A stretch of 64,000 bases of DNA from Pirellula staleyi DSM 6068 (lineage in GTDB: Bacteria; Planctomycetota; Planctomycetia; Pirellulales; Pirellulaceae). The stretch spans positions 1 through 64,000 of the forward strand of contig CAMCMB010000014.1 of assembly GCA_945875845.1 (NCBI GenBank). The letters run 5' to 3'. This document shows positions 7,133 to 15,502 of this stretch, piece by piece. The notes below the pieces were generated by a model. The model was given only the letters and a program-made list of their open reading frames with translations. It ran no database searches and had not been told where the DNA came from. How positions within the stretch are numbered: the first letter of the stretch is position 1; each line of letters begins with the position of its first letter. Both the position numbers and the translations under genes were made by a program.

Positions 7133-10100
7133 ACATGGCAATCTGCAGGCGAGTCATCGTCTCCTTCATCTCTTCCTCGGAACCTTCATTGGGTGGCCAT
7201 GGGATATCGTTGGCTTTGGCGAGCTTTTCCATCTCTTTCATCATTGCCTCGCGGCTTTCCGGCTCTATGCTGCTGTTGAAGGCAATCTTTCCTCGTGCAT
7301 CGACAATGACCACACTCGGATATCCGCGAATGCCGTAGCTTGTCGAAGTCTTTCCATCGATGTTTGAGCTTCCCAGATCGAGACCACTCGGTGTCTTCCA
7401 GCCCATCGACTTTTTCAGTTTATTCATCTGGTCGAGATCGCCATCGGCGGTGTGTATGCCTAAGAACACGACACCCTTCGGTTCGTACTTCTCGGCCAGT
7501 TGTTGCATGGCGGGAATCGCGTGAATGCAAGGGCTGCACCAAACGCCCCAAAAATCCAATACCACAACTTTGCCTCGATAATCCGTCAGCTTTCTTGTTT
7601 CACCGTCGGACCAGCCGCGGATTTCCAGCTCCGGTGCCATCGCGCCCACCGCGACAGGCTTCGTTGGCTCAGGCATGGAAGCAGGGGCAAGCACAGGCTT
7701 GGCGATGCGAATCGTTGCCAGGGTATTCTCCTGACGATTTGTACTGACAACCAACCTGGACGATGCGTACTGGCCGCCGTGCGATACGTTTAGCCGCAGC
7801 AGCCCTGCCGGCAAGTTTTTTAGAGTCGCTTTACCACTGGTGTTGGTACGCACAGCCTCGCGACGCAGCGCGTAGTCGCTTTGCGGCTCAACCGCTGCGC
7901 CGGCAACAGGCTTGCCTTCAGAATCGAGCACCAAGACGGGCTGCGAAAAGCCAGAGCTAAGTTGAATTATCCCGAAATCGATTGGTGAGAAATCGGCGTT
8001 GGCGTCGATATACTCCGAATCTTGACTGGCTAGACCTTCTTTGTTGATCGTAACAGCGAATTGTAGGTTGTCGCTTTTGCCAGTGACATCGATCTTCACG
8101 TCCAACGCGAATCGACCATCACTGCTCGATTCGGTCTCTACTTCTCGGGTCGCACTGCCCCTACCTTTATGCCCAATGGCGACACCAATGCGTGCGCCCG
8201 ACACCGGTGCTCCGCTTTCGTCGACAAGCTTTCCGGTTAGCGTCTGAGTAGCCATTGGAGCGATCGGTTTGAGCTTGTAAGTCAACAGCGGTACGCCATC
8301 CTTCAGCGTGACGACCGCGTTGCTTACCAATGCCTGCTTGCCGCCGCTATCGACCAAAGTCGTCATTCCATTTTTCGCATCTGGTTTCACTTCGACAACT
8401 TGTCTATTGTCAAAATCGGGATCAGCGACGATTTCCCCTTGCACATTAACGACGCCCACAATCAGTCCACCACTGCTGCCAACTTGTGTCAGTTCGCCGT
8501 ATCCATCTACATTGACTTGGCTGAACGCTCTGGGTGGGGAGACTTGCCACCGAACGGGATCGCCGCGGAGTAGTGCGGCCCGATTATTCGCATCCGATTC
8601 TTCCATGGCGACAAGTTGGTTTGTGTCACCCAGTTCGCCGATCGCACGAACTTGCCAAACGGGTCCACGGCGGGCTTGGATAACCAACTTTGCCTCGGGT
8701 TCTTTCGGCGAAGTCGTAACACTGACAATCGCCTCGTCCGACGGCAACCAATATCCCGGCTTAAGCTGGGGAAACCAAAGCCTCACTGCACCCATAGGAA
8801 CTTCGACTCGGTAGTTGCCGCCATCATCGGTCATACCGCTAGGCACTCGTTTAGAAGCATCCTGCTCGGTATCGACAAGGAACTGAACTTTTGCCCCTGA
8901 AATCGGCTTGCTCGTTTCTTTATCGATAACCTGCCCGACGATCGCATACGGTTCCGCAAATTCCTTTTCGACCTGTGGCACAGGCTCTTGCTCTTGCTCT
9001 TGCTCTTGCGTTTCCGCTCGGTCGCTTAAACCTGAAACTAGCAGCAGAAAGATAGCAGACACGGCGATCACCGAACGCATCCAACCCGACCGCTGGGGCT
9101 TGGCGATCGCTTCGATTCGGCTTCTAATATTGGATCGACGACTCGCCATCTGCGCCAGCCCGAATTGATTGTCGGAGGAACTCGCAAGTCGCAGTAGCAG
9201 CCTACCATAGGTTTGACGTTGCGCAGCGCCAAAGTCAGCAATCGTTGCCGCATCGACTGCCAGTTCGATTTCTCGCCGAAGGATAATCTTGTTTAAATAA
9301 ACCAAAGGGTTGAACCAATGGATAATCGCGGCCAATCGAGCAAGCCCGAGAATCGCTGCATCGCATCGACAAATGTGATGCCGCTCGTGTTGAATCACCG
9401 CCGTCAGTTCTTCGTCATCTAAATCTTTCGCTATTCGCGTTGGAATCAGAATCACTGGCCTGAAGACCCCGGCCGTCGCCGGCCCCAGTTCTATCTCGGT
9501 CACCATAACTCGCAGGCGTCGTCGACCACTTGAAAGTAATTGTTTCAGCGACTGATCCAAGACGCGAATTTCTTCAATAGGTCGAGCCTGGCGAATCATG
9601 GATTGAAGTCGAACAAAGCCTAAGAGCCATCGAGTGAGTGCGATGGAAACGCCTGCCAACCAAATTATCAACGCTATTGCCCAAAGATTCCAACGCTTTT
9701 GATCAAGCGTTTCACTCGCGACAGCAGACTGTGTGGATAACGCCATTGATTCGGCTCCCAACGCCAGATGCTGTGGACCGTTGCCGTTGCCATCAGCGTC
9801 CCAGCCTTGAGCATCCGCTGCATCCAGTTGTTGTACGAGCATAACAGGATTCGAAGTTCTGACGGACAGCGGCAACGACTTTGCTGCATTGAACATACTG
9901 ATGCTTGAAACCGGGACGACCAATATCAGCATTCGCGCCAACGGCACTGACCAAAAGAGTACTCGGTACTTAGGCGCGATCCATCGCTTCGTAAAGCGAA
10001 GTAGGACGAACACGACCGCGAACAGAACGGCCGCCTGCCAACTTGCCCGCCAAAGCAAGGACACGACCGCGGTGGATGAATCGGTTGGTAGCGTAAACAT
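7098..10100 (-). CDS. M56 (BlaR1-like) membrane metallopeptidase with carboxypeptidase-regulatory and TlpA/thioredoxin domains
   Basis: 1000 residues. The N-terminal ~340 residues are a BlaR1/MecR1-type M56 domain: four membrane helices (about 20-40, 45-70, 135-160, 340-360) and a zinc site HERHH near residue 240 on the cytoplasmic side. The large extracytoplasmic part has repeated carboxypeptidase-regulatory-like beta domains (AIVGQVIDKETSKPISGAKV; TLTGKLVDESGAPVSGARI). A C-terminal thioredoxin-like domain follows, with VVLDFWGVWCSPC near residue 880 (CSPC active site). In BlaR1 the C-terminus is a penicillin sensor; here redox or thiol sensing is likely (inference). It lies two bases downstream of the BlaI-type repressor gene, so activation probably leads to repressor cleavage. 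A hexanucleotide repeat near 8983-9010 encodes an EQ run. Confidence 0.88.
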   Translation of the reverse strand: MFTLPTDSSTAVVSLLWRASWQAAVLFAVVFVLLRFTKRWIAPKYRVLFWSVPLARMLILVVPVSSISMFNAAKSLPLSVRTSNPVMLVQQLDAADAQGWDADGNGNGPQHLALGAESMALSTQSAVASETLDQKRWNLWAIALIIWLAGVSIALTRWLLGFVRLQSMIRQARPIEEIRVLDQSLKQLLSSGRRRLRVMVTEIELGPATAGVFRPVILIPTRIAKDLDDEELTAVIQHERHHICRCDAAILGLARLAAIIHWFNPLVYLNKIILRREIELAVDAATIADFGAAQRQTYGRLLLRLASSSDNQFGLAQMASRRSNIRSRIEAIAKPQRSGWMRSVIAVSAIFLLLVSGLSDRAETQEQEQEQEPVPQVEKEFAEPYAIVGQVIDKETSKPISGAKVQFLVDTEQDASKRVPSGMTDDGGNYRVEVPMGAVRLWFPQLKPGYWLPSDEAIVSVTTSPKEPEAKLVIQARRGPVWQVRAIGELGDTNQLVAMEESDANNRAALLRGDPVRWQVSPPRAFSQVNVDGYGELTQVGSSGGLIVGVVNVQGEIVADPDFDNRQVVEVKPDAKNGMTTLVDSGGKQALVSNAVVTLKDGVPLLTYKLKPIAPMATQTLTGKLVDESGAPVSGARIGVAIGHKGRGSATREVETESSSDGRFALDVKIDVTGKSDNLQFAVTINKEGLASQDSEYIDANADFSPIDFGIIQLSSGFSQPVLVLDSEGKPVAGAAVEPQSDYALRREAVRTNTSGKATLKNLPAGLLRLNVSHGGQYASSRLVVSTNRQENTLATIRIAKPVLAPASMPEPTKPVAVGAMAPELEIRGWSDGETRKLTDYRGKVVVLDFWGVWCSPCIHAIPAMQQLAEKYEPKGVVFLGIHTADGDLDQMNKLKKSMGWKTPSGLDLGSSNIDGKTSTSYGIRGYPSVVIVDARGKIAFNSSIEPESREAMMKEMEKLAKANDIPWPPNEGSEEEMKETMTRLQIAMFSREIDRLLEQ

Positions 10101-10102
10101 GT

Positions 10103-10519
10103 TTACTTTCCTCGATTTGGTTTATTTTCCAATGGTTTCTCGGTTCGTGACTTCGTCGATTGTGTGATTGCATCAAGCTTTGCGCGTAATTCCTCGGCTT
10201 CGCTCGCTGAGATTTCTTCACTCTCCACGAAGTGCAGCAACATGGAAGATAAATTGCCACCGAAGAAGCGATCGCCAAACGATTTCGCAGCTTCCGTCAC
10301 GCACTCCTTGCGAGTGACGGCGGCGTTGTACAAACGCAACGTGCCTTCGGTTCGCACAGTGACCGCTCCTTTATCCACCAACCGATTCAGCAGCGTACGA
10401 ATTGTTCGGTGGCTGCGATCTCGTAGTGGCTGCACTCGCTCAATGATTTCTGCAGGCGTCTGGTCCTTCTTGTTCCAGATGCACTCCATCACTTCCCATT
10501 CCGCGTCTGTGATCTGCAT
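10103..10519 (-). CDS. BlaI/MecI/CopY-family transcriptional repressor
   Basis: About 138 residues from ATG 10519, the usual family length. It begins MQITDAEWEVMECIWNKK, the canonical start of the penicillinase-repressor winged helix, with TPAEIIERVQPL and SHRTIRTLLNRLVDKG as the recognition region (about 20-60), and a C-terminal dimerisation helix. An in-frame GTG at 10555 would add 12 residues, but it lies inside a candidate operator, so I prefer the ATG. The gene is followed after two bases by the M56 receptor, the standard repressor-receptor arrangement. The protein should repress its own operon until cleaved. Confidence 0.9.
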   Translation of the reverse strand: MQITDAEWEVMECIWNKKDQTPAEIIERVQPLRDRSHRTIRTLLNRLVDKGAVTVRTEGTLRLYNAAVTRKECVTEAAKSFGDRFFGGNLSSMLLHFVESEEISASEAEELRAKLDAITQSTKSRTEKPLENKPNRGK

Positions 10520-10547
10520 ACCTTGTCTCTTTCCAGTGAGCCCTTGG

Positions 10548-10565
10548 GTTATCACGCCTGTAGTA
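10548..10565 (-). promoter_or_regulatory. Candidate BlaI operator, proximal copy
   Basis: Read on the minus strand this 18-mer is TACTACAGGCGTGATAAC. It matches the distal copy at 10577-10594 at 15 of 18 positions with a 29-base period. TACTAC recalls the TACTACA half of known BlaI/MecI operators. It lies just upstream of the preferred repressor start. Confidence 0.55.
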
Positions 10566-10576
10566 CACGCTTCAAT

Positions 10577-10594
10577 GTTATCACGTTAGTAGTA
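10577..10594 (-). promoter_or_regulatory. Candidate BlaI operator, distal copy
   Basis: Minus-strand TACTACTAACGTGATAAC, a direct repeat of the element 29 bases closer to the gene. Two operators on about the same helix face, upstream of a BlaI-type gene, fit autoregulation. Binding is inferred from the repeat and its position. Confidence 0.5.
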
Positions 10595-10987
10595 ATGTCG
10601 TCAACCAGTTTTTAGAAAAATTCTTGCGACCGCCGATCTGAAGACGTTGCCCGCGATTCGCCCACCGAAGACGACTTGACGGACAGACCGCCGCACACGC
10701 TGCGAAGGATCGAGCAAACCGTGCTACCACACTAGGGCTTAGTACCAAAGTTGGGCTCCAAATGGACGCCTTGGCAGAGTCTGCGGATCGATTCTGAAAA
10801 ATTCTTTGGTCGGTTTTTTCCGGCAAAAAATGCACTTTTCCAAAATTTCGCATCGGGCTGTGACCAAACGTGTCACGGGGGTGCAGTTCAATACTCCCAT
10901 TACATTAACCAAAGCTAGCAAATTGGAGACGCTGGTCTTTTCGAGCCCCAAGGATGCGTTTCAACATGAGTGGAAGAGTGATCGCCT
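10595..10987. other. Intergenic region between divergent operons
   Basis: Between the BlaI-type operon and the rightward unknown operon I see no convincing gene. It should hold the promoters of both. A T-rich/A-rich stretch near 10816-10840 could form a weak stem, but no clear terminator or -35/-10 pair stands out. Confidence 0.4.
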
Positions 10988-12190
10988 ATGCCTACTTACA
11001 ACCCCAAACAACTCGGTGACCCAGAGATCATCCGAGAAATCAATCCGACCGTGCTTTGTGCTTTCCTGAAGCCGTTCGAAGGCTACCTACGAACGCGCGG
11101 TCTCGAAGTTCAAGAGCCAAGTCGTATCGACAATGCCGCCATCGAGAAGTTGGTGGACATCTTGATTAACCCAACGATGAAGACGCCGCAACGGCTGCTC
11201 AACGCCGTCTTTTACGTCGAGGAGATGTCGTCGCCCCTGGCGGCTGACTCATTGCTCAAGCTCGCGATACAAGCGGGAATGCCGTTCGATGAAAACGAGA
11301 ATCACACACTGGCCGATGTCGTTATGCAGGTCTGGCTGTTTGACTCAAAGATGGTCGAATCGCAGCATGCATGGCAGACTTGGAAAACGCCAAGACGCAT
11401 GGAATGTTTTCAGCCAGTCCAGTCGACGGGAATAGCTCCGATCACGATCACTGAAGACCGATTGAATCAAGCCATCAAGGATGCCGGCGATTGGTTTGCC
11501 AAGAACAATCGCGGCCGCAAATTGTTCATGACTCCGCGTATCGTCAACAACGAGATTCAGATCAGCATTCGCCGCGGCGATCCGTTCAAACGCAAGCCTA
11601 CGATTGATGACGACGGCATGGATACGCTGACGTTTCGCGAGGCTCGGAAGGACTCGATGATCTACGACTTGAGAGAAGAAGTGCTGATGCTCAGTTCGAG
11701 CTTGAAGAGCACCTACCCTGTTTATTGTCGCATCTTCGGTAATCTGCTATTCGATGATCCACAATACTTCGGAATCTTCTCGCGTTATACGCTCGCGCCG
11801 CTTATGGAACTTGGCGAGGACGCATTATCACCAGGCGAAATCGATGCCATCGAAGAGATCGTCTTGCTCAACTATCGCGTTCTACTGGGTGGACTGTTCA
11901 ATCGCTACATCATTCATGGTGCCGACGATTTCTTCGCGGATCTCAAGTGGCGTGGCGGGACGTTTCAAGCCGAGGGTCCGTTGGATCGTGCGACCTTTCG
12001 GATCAAGTATCGTCACGTCAAAGCACGTCGCACGTTGTCGTTGTATACCGGCAATACCTCGGCATACACACGCGATGAAAACGCACGCCACGTAGAGCAG
12101 TGGCTGCAGCTACGAAGGTTTGTCATGAAGACTGGTGCAAGGGCAGCAAAAGGAGTGAACACGGATGACCAAGCTGTGGCGAGCTATTGA
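10988..12190 (+). CDS. Hypothetical protein, first gene of an unknown two-gene operon
   Basis: 400 residues; I do not recognise the family. There is no signal peptide or membrane helix, so it is probably cytoplasmic. The N-terminal ~110 residues look helical (PTVLCAFLKPFEGYLRTRG). A middle segment has RKLFMTPRIVNNEIQISIRRGDP (quoted here as RKLFMTPRIV and ISIRRGDPFKRKP). The C-terminal part is basic (FRIKYRHVKARRTLSLYTG, about 345-363). The start ATG 10988 has a GGAAGAG about ten bases upstream. It overlaps the following gene by 26 bases, indicating coupled expression. The setting, next to toxin-antitoxin and phage-like genes, suggests an accessory function, but none can be assigned. Confidence 0.7.
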   Translation: MPTYNPKQLGDPEIIREINPTVLCAFLKPFEGYLRTRGLEVQEPSRIDNAAIEKLVDILINPTMKTPQRLLNAVFYVEEMSSPLAADSLLKLAIQAGMPFDENENHTLADVVMQVWLFDSKMVESQHAWQTWKTPRRMECFQPVQSTGIAPITITEDRLNQAIKDAGDWFAKNNRGRKLFMTPRIVNNEIQISIRRGDPFKRKPTIDDDGMDTLTFREARKDSMIYDLREEVLMLSSSLKSTYPVYCRIFGNLLFDDPQYFGIFSRYTLAPLMELGEDALSPGEIDAIEEIVLLNYRVLLGGLFNRYIIHGADDFFADLKWRGGTFQAEGPLDRATFRIKYRHVKARRTLSLYTGNTSAYTRDENARHVEQWLQLRRFVMKTGARAAKGVNTDDQAVASY

Positions 12191-13361
12191 GGAATCGCCA
12201 CTGCTCATGGATGTCAAGGATGTTTGGCGCGAGCGGCTCGGGATGGAGTTTGAGCCGCTAAGCCGCTTTCTCGAGGCGACGAACATTGTCGCGACGAGAT
12301 TGCCAGGGCACACTCCATGGTCCTCATTCAAGGTCGTTGTGAACGACGACCGTTTCGTGGCGTTCTGTGAAAGTACCGGTGAGTCGAGAGAGGTTCTCCG
12401 CGCCGATGTGATTTGCCATCAGCTCAACAGGAGGCAACTTGCAGCGGAGTTGAATGCTGCGCTTTGCCTGGGCCGAAAGCCGGAATGGCTCGACAGTAGT
12501 CGCCGAGTCTGGTTCCTCGGTAACTTGTCACTGGAGCTTCAATCGCGGCCGGTGTACATGTCGCTGCACATTGCGAGCGACTTGATCATCGAAGCACTAA
12601 ACGCCGTGGCCGCACACGCGCGATCGACGTTTCTATTGTTGGATCTCAACAGCAAACGACGTGACCAAAAGTTTGACACGAGTGCGAAGATCCTCGACTG
12701 CAAACCTGTCGAGATCGAGCAACTCATCAGCGTGACCTCAGATGGTCGTTTGCTGGCCAAGTCGAAATCGCGAGAGCTCATCGCATCGGTACTTGGTGTG
12801 ACGCTTGAAAGTCGCTTGTCTGGCTACGTCTTCCAACGCAAAGGCAAACATCGGATGCTTGCCTTTAACAGCGAGATCGAGATCACGGCTGAAACGAACG
12901 GCACTTGGTACATCAAGCAACTGCTCGCCAAGCCCAACGTTGCGTTTCGTTGTACGCACCTCGAAGCGTTGCAGGCGGGTTTGGCCGAAGAGACGTCGAC
13001 TGGTTCCATCGGCGAAGTGGTCGACATAGAGACTCTCAGAGGCTATCGCGATCGCTTGCAAGAGATCGACGAAGAGCTTGAGGAAGCGACCAGTTTCAAT
13101 GACCCATCGCGCCAAGAGAAGCTTGGCGATGAACGCCAGGCCATTCTGGATCAGATCAAATCGGCCCAAGGCCTCGGTGGACGGGTCCGCCAGAAGTTCG
13201 ATGCAGAGCGTTCACGAAAGACGGTCTGCAAGGCGATCTCACGATCGATCGAAGCGATTGAGAAGGTGCACCCCGAACTGGGACTGCATCTCCACAAGTC
13301 CATCAATCTCGGTCTCGAGGTCAGCTACAGCCCCGACGTCGTCATCGACTGGTTGTTTTAA
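12165..13361 (+). CDS. Hypothetical protein with C-terminal coiled-coil / GGR-type DNA-associated domain
   Basis: 398 residues with AGGAG ten bases before ATG 12165. The first ~280 residues are not recognised. The C-terminal ~110 residues form a charged coiled-coil (RDRLQEIDEELEEATSF) followed by GLGGRVRQKFDAERSRKTVC, AISRSIEAIEKVHPELGLHL and SYSPDVVIDW. That pattern is found at the C-terminus of various bacterial signalling and regulator proteins (GGR-R...ERARKAVT...HP-LG-HL...Y-P). The function of that tail is not known to me. The gene overlaps the upstream one and precedes the AbiE-like pair with its own promoter, so the two-gene operon is a separate unit. Confidence 0.7.
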   Translation: MTKLWRAIEESPLLMDVKDVWRERLGMEFEPLSRFLEATNIVATRLPGHTPWSSFKVVVNDDRFVAFCESTGESREVLRADVICHQLNRRQLAAELNAALCLGRKPEWLDSSRRVWFLGNLSLELQSRPVYMSLHIASDLIIEALNAVAAHARSTFLLLDLNSKRRDQKFDTSAKILDCKPVEIEQLISVTSDGRLLAKSKSRELIASVLGVTLESRLSGYVFQRKGKHRMLAFNSEIEITAETNGTWYIKQLLAKPNVAFRCTHLEALQAGLAEETSTGSIGEVVDIETLRGYRDRLQEIDEELEEATSFNDPSRQEKLGDERQAILDQIKSAQGLGGRVRQKFDAERSRKTVCKAISRSIEAIEKVHPELGLHLHKSINLGLEVSYSPDVVIDWLF

Positions 13362-13400
13362 CGTCGATATTGAAACGCGTATTGATCACCGGAACCAACG

Positions 13401-13504
13401 GCCTGTTTTCGCTTTTTCGGCAGTTTTCCCGCGTGGGAAAACTTGCGTTTTCGCGAAAACAGGCTATATTTTCGTGTATGAGGCACTTTTCCCGAGTGAG
13501 AAAA
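13401..13504 (+). promoter_or_regulatory. Promoter and nested palindromic operators of the AbiE-like pair
   Basis: A -35-like TTGCGT (13443-13448), 16-base spacer and TATATT -10 (13465-13470) are visible. Around them are a perfect 20-base inverted repeat GTTTTCCCGCGTGGGAAAAC (13423-13442), a perfect 14-base palindrome GTTTTCGCGAAAAC (13447-13460) inside the spacer, 12-base outer arms GCCTGTTTTCGC (13401-13412) and GCGAAAACAGGC (13453-13464), and a near-copy TTTTCCCGAGTGAGAAAA ending at the ATG. AbiEi antitoxins are known to bind inverted repeats in their own promoter, so autoregulation is likely. Confidence 0.65.
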
Positions 13505-14577
13505 TGGACGAAAACACGAAAATCGACCCGCAGTTGATGCTTGACCGGCTGCACTCCGGGGAGCCATTGCTGCCGCCACTGGTCATCCGTCACGCGAGTT
13601 TCGAGTCTGATCGCGCGATCGACGCACTACTTGAGGTGGCGTTCAACGGAGCCGCCGATACCGAACGATTCAACGTTGAGTGCAAGACTCGATCCACGAA
13701 GGAAGATTTTCAAAAAGCCACTCAGCAAGCCGCCGACAACGCCAAGCGACTGGGGTGTAATCCGTTGATCTTCCTTCCGTACTTGTCACCGGATCGACTA
13801 GCAGAACTTGAGAGTATGGCGGTCAGCGGCATCGATTTGTGTGGCAATGGCATTGTTTACGTTCCCAACCGTATCTGTGTCGTGCGTACAGGTCAACCAA
13901 ATCGCTATCCCGATTCACGACCAGTCGCGAATCCCTTTCGTGGGCGCTCCGGACTTGTTGCGCGGCTGCTAATCGTGAAGCCCAATTGGGAAACACTGAG
14001 CGAATTGACTGAAGCAATCGCGAAGCATGCGCAGCTAAAGGGCCCTTCGCTTTCTCAAGTTTCCAAAACGATCTCCGCATACGCTGAAGAGTTGCTCGTG
14101 CTCAAAGATGGAAACACTATCCGCCTTGCCGATCCCATTCGGATGCTGGATCAGCTGGGCAAGAACTGGCGTTTGAATCCATCTGGTCGAAGTCGCTTCT
14201 ATCGAAGTCCAAAAGGCCCACTGAAGTTGAGCGAACTATCCAACTCAACAAAACTTGCTTGGTCGCTAACCGGCGAGTCCTCGGCGACACGCTATTGCAC
14301 CATCGCTCAAGGCGGACCAACGAAGGTGGCCGTTAGCGACTTGAAGTTGGCTGAATCGCTGCTTTCGTTGACGCCCGAGAGCGTCCCCAGCTTCGCGGAT
14401 ATCGTACTGATCGAGACGCAAGACGATGCAGCGTTCTTTGCCAACGAGCAAGATGAAGATGGAGTTCGCTATGCCAGTCGAATTCAAACTTGGATTGAGC
14501 TTAATGCAGGCGACGCTCGTCAACGCGAAACGGCCAAAGATCTGTATCAGTCCATCATCAAAGCATCGAAGGCGTAG
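13504..14577 (+). CDS. AbiEi-like antitoxin / regulator (type IV toxin-antitoxin)
   Basis: 357 residues from ATG 13504. The frame is open further upstream, but the promoter -10 lies at 13465-13470, so starts before ~13476 are excluded. Residues ~45-130 look like a restriction-endonuclease-like fold (FNVECKTRST, then NPLIFLPYLSPDRLAELE, SGIDLCGNGIVYVPNR). A winged-helix-like segment follows around 180-210 (LSQVSKTISAYAEELLVLK). The layout, a wHTH-containing protein directly before a nucleotidyltransferase, matches AbiEi/AbiEii pairs. The N-terminal nuclease-like part is larger than in classical AbiEi. Its stop overlaps the next GTG by one base. The antitoxin role is inferred. Confidence 0.58.
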   Translation: MDENTKIDPQLMLDRLHSGEPLLPPLVIRHASFESDRAIDALLEVAFNGAADTERFNVECKTRSTKEDFQKATQQAADNAKRLGCNPLIFLPYLSPDRLAELESMAVSGIDLCGNGIVYVPNRICVVRTGQPNRYPDSRPVANPFRGRSGLVARLLIVKPNWETLSELTEAIAKHAQLKGPSLSQVSKTISAYAEELLVLKDGNTIRLADPIRMLDQLGKNWRLNPSGRSRFYRSPKGPLKLSELSNSTKLAWSLTGESSATRYCTIAQGGPTKVAVSDLKLAESLLSLTPESVPSFADIVLIETQDDAAFFANEQDEDGVRYASRIQTWIELNAGDARQRETAKDLYQSIIKASKA

Positions 14578-15464
14578 TGGTAATCATGGATGATCTATTG
14601 TGGCCGCACTTTCAGCCGCTTTGGCGAGATCTCGTTGCTGCTTCTTCAACCAACATCCTCGTCGCTGGCGGATACGGTCTATTTCTCAAGCAGCGCTGGC
14701 TATCAAGCTCCGCAAGCTTGCCCACCGTGGTACCGATTCCAAACTGGCTGGATGCGACACCACGCGTTACGAAAGACGTTGACCTGGTTCTTGGACTTGA
14801 TCTGATCAAAGATGCGAGCCATCAGAAGTCTGTCGTCTCTGCACTGACTCAGAATGGCTTCAAAGCCAGTGATCGCGCACACGAGCAGCGATGGAAGTTT
14901 CTTAAACGGCTACAAGGAGATCAGCTGATTGTTGTCGAAATGCATGCTCAGCAACCAGATCCCGACTTGGATGGAATCACTGCGACGGGCAAACGCGTCA
15001 AGCACAAACCATCGCTGGGCGAACAAGGCGTTCACGGCCGGACCAATCCAGAAGCAGTTGGATCAGAGCTGCATCCATTTAAGTTTTCATTAGATGACGT
15101 CAAGTTGGTCGTCCCGAACCCTGTCACTTGGAGTGTGATGAAGCTGACAGCGACCCGCGATCGTTGGGTCTCATCGCAGGATCTAGCGCGTGATGAAGAA
15201 TTTCGGGAGTTCAGTCGTTTGCAAGCCGCTAAGCATGCTCAAGATGTGTACCGCGTCATTGCCATGATGACGATGGAAGAGCGTGATCGTGCAAGTGAAG
15301 TAGTCGAGTCTCTTAACGGAACTGACGCATTCGATGCAGCGAAGCAGTGCTGGCGGAACGACTTTGCAGACAACCCGATCCCTGTTGTTCTAGAGCTCGG
15401 TGCGAAATGGCAACCTGGCGACGCAGCAACCATTCGTGTAGTGCTGTCAGGCTGGTTCGGTTGA
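14577..15464 (+). CDS. AbiEii-like nucleotidyltransferase toxin
   Basis: 295 residues from GTG 14577 (an ATG at 14586 is the alternative). The nucleotidyltransferase signature is visible: ILVAGGYGLFLKQRW around residues 27-41 and RVTKDVDLVLGLDL around 62-75, i.e. GG...R.T.DvDL, the metal-binding strand of the polymerase-beta fold used by AbiEii toxins. The C-terminal half is helical, with NPVTWSVMKLTATRDRW, comparable to the K-x-A-R-x-x-R-D segment of such toxins. It is translationally coupled to the AbiEi-like gene. AbiEii toxins are reported to modify tRNA or nucleotides; the substrate here is unknown. Confidence 0.68.
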   Translation: MVIMDDLLWPHFQPLWRDLVAASSTNILVAGGYGLFLKQRWLSSSASLPTVVPIPNWLDATPRVTKDVDLVLGLDLIKDASHQKSVVSALTQNGFKASDRAHEQRWKFLKRLQGDQLIVVEMHAQQPDPDLDGITATGKRVKHKPSLGEQGVHGRTNPEAVGSELHPFKFSLDDVKLVVPNPVTWSVMKLTATRDRWVSSQDLARDEEFREFSRLQAAKHAQDVYRVIAMMTMEERDRASEVVESLNGTDAFDAAKQCWRNDFADNPIPVVLELGAKWQPGDAATIRVVLSGWFG

Positions 15465-15502
15465 AAACCGCCAATATCACTCAGCACTTGCTTGACGAGT
15501 GT

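Noticed and set aside
8983-9010. Hexanucleotide GCTCTT repeat as a phase-variation tract
   Set aside because: The unit is a multiple of three, so changes would only alter the length of an EQ run in the M56 protein, not its frame.
10816-10840. T-run/A-run stretch as an intrinsic terminator
   Set aside because: The possible stem is only A:T pairs with a short CCGGC loop and would be too weak; no gene ends close upstream.
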